Shown in pieces: positions 49,253 to 49,556 of a stretch of DNA of 49,556 bases. The notes below the pieces were generated by a model. The model was not told where the DNA came from. It searched no databases and saw only the letters and a program-made list of their open reading frames with translations. The position numbers were made by a program, and so were the translations under genes. Source of the DNA: Collinsella sp. (GTDB lineage Bacteria > Actinomycetota > Coriobacteriia > Coriobacteriales > Coriobacteriaceae); the NCBI GenBank assembly GCA_019419525.1, contig DXZU01000036.1:1-49556 (forward strand), in the 5' to 3' direction. Each line of letters starts with the position of its first letter. Position 1 is the stretch's first letter.

Positions 49253-49339
49253 ATCCCTCATCGCCCACCACTGATTTGATAGGCTCCCAGCAATGGGAGC
49301 CTTTCTTTTTTGGGCCCAGCGCATGGGATTCGAACCCGC
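49253..49339 (+). repeat. 87-nt tRNA-associated unit, copy 2
   Basis: Contains ATCCCTCATCGCCCACCA (49253-49270) without any tRNA body upstream, then a different terminator stem, then TTTGGGCCCA-nnn-CATGGGATTCGAACCCGC. The 97 nt between the copies are GC-rich with a GGAAACGC/GCGTTTTCC hairpin and no gene. Confidence 0.75.
49281..49311 (+). terminator. Terminator hairpin in the second tRNA-associated unit
   Basis: AGGCTCCCA (49281-49289) and TGGGAGCCT (49294-49302) then TTCTTTTTT. Stem sequence differs completely from the copy 1 hairpin while its position is the same. Confidence 0.85.
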
Positions 49340-49556
49340 CAGCACGTCTGTCACAAAGGCCGTGGTCAAAAAATGGCAAAAATGAGTACTGCTACTTTGT
49401 TTGCAACATATAAATAGACAGTATTTGCTTAAGTTACGCAACATATGTCCATTATAAGGACTAACAGTTAGATCAAAATCGTGCTTTCATCGTCATTTCG
49501 ACGGTGGCGCGCGCAGACGTGGTGTAAGAGCGTCCCGAGGTCCGTCGCTGCAAGTC
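49340..49556. other. AT-rich non-coding right edge
   Basis: No supported gene. Two direct GCAACATAT motifs (about 49400 and 49441) and TTACGC...CATTATAAG could belong to a promoter for a gene beyond the edge. Its low GC compared with the rest is consistent with an insertion hotspot after tRNA-Val. Confidence 0.4.

Noticed and set aside
49017..49444. Short open frames in both directions around tRNA-Val
   Set aside because: They read through a tRNA gene and terminator hairpins and match no family.

Overview
The window looks like a chromosomal segment of a Collinsella-type member of the Coriobacteriia (Actinomycetota). This is inferred from the high-GC codon use, the actinobacterial and clostridial mix of protein families, a LysRS carrying a C-terminal tRNA-binding domain, a Tyr-Thr-Met tRNA cluster leading into tuf, and many short palindromic repeats between genes. 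No phage structural gene, transposase, integrase or CRISPR array was found.

Layout. 1-3.1 kb: end of an unknown gene, then a TrpXYZ-like ABC importer (lipoprotein, permease, ATPase). 3.1-9.1 kb: a possible signal-peptide remnant, an MscS channel, a cytoplasmic ParB-like/BMP-domain protein coupled to a metallophosphoesterase, and an ECF sigma factor with its DUF4179 membrane partner. 9.1-10.6 kb (minus): a wrecked leucine operon, leuA' fused to 'leuB with start loss, nonsense and missense changes, still preceded by an apparently intact leader-peptide attenuator. 10.7-15.2 kb (minus): rpmG-tRNA-Trp-secE-nusG-rplK-rplA, and tRNA-Tyr-Thr-Met-tuf. 15.2-21.6 kb: accessory cassette with an RpiR regulator, a GH1 6-phospho-beta-glycosidase, a frameshifted PTS EIIBC gene, tRNA-Thr(TGT), and a HipA-like kinase fused to its own DNA-binding domain behind a 23-bp perfect inverted repeat.

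21.6-27.1 kb (minus): disA-ispD-ispF-cysS-rlmB-yacP-like housekeeping operon in an order shared with Bacillus. 27.2-29.9 kb (plus): a yybP-ykoY manganese riboswitch with mntP, then a hipBA toxin-antitoxin pair with a long operator. 30-39.9 kb (minus): pepD, clpC, a ThrE-type exporter flanked by two long palindromes, lysS, greA, tatA and tRNA-Pro. 39.9-48.8 kb (minus): ispE, veg, dtd, rdgB, rph, murI, a HAD phosphatase, murE and asnB. 48.9-49.6 kb: tRNA-Val(TAC), then an 87-nt unit containing its 3' end that is repeated 184 nt downstream.

Four families of palindromic intergenic repeats recur. Family A forms terminator hairpins at gene ends. Family B has CTGTAACA arms. Family C has GATAATCTCCCG arms. 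Family D has GTCCCC/TTTAAG arms. The candidates for less-described biology are the ParB/BMP-phosphoesterase pair, the single-chain HipA kinase-repressor, the repeat families and the leu attenuator left driving a dead operon.
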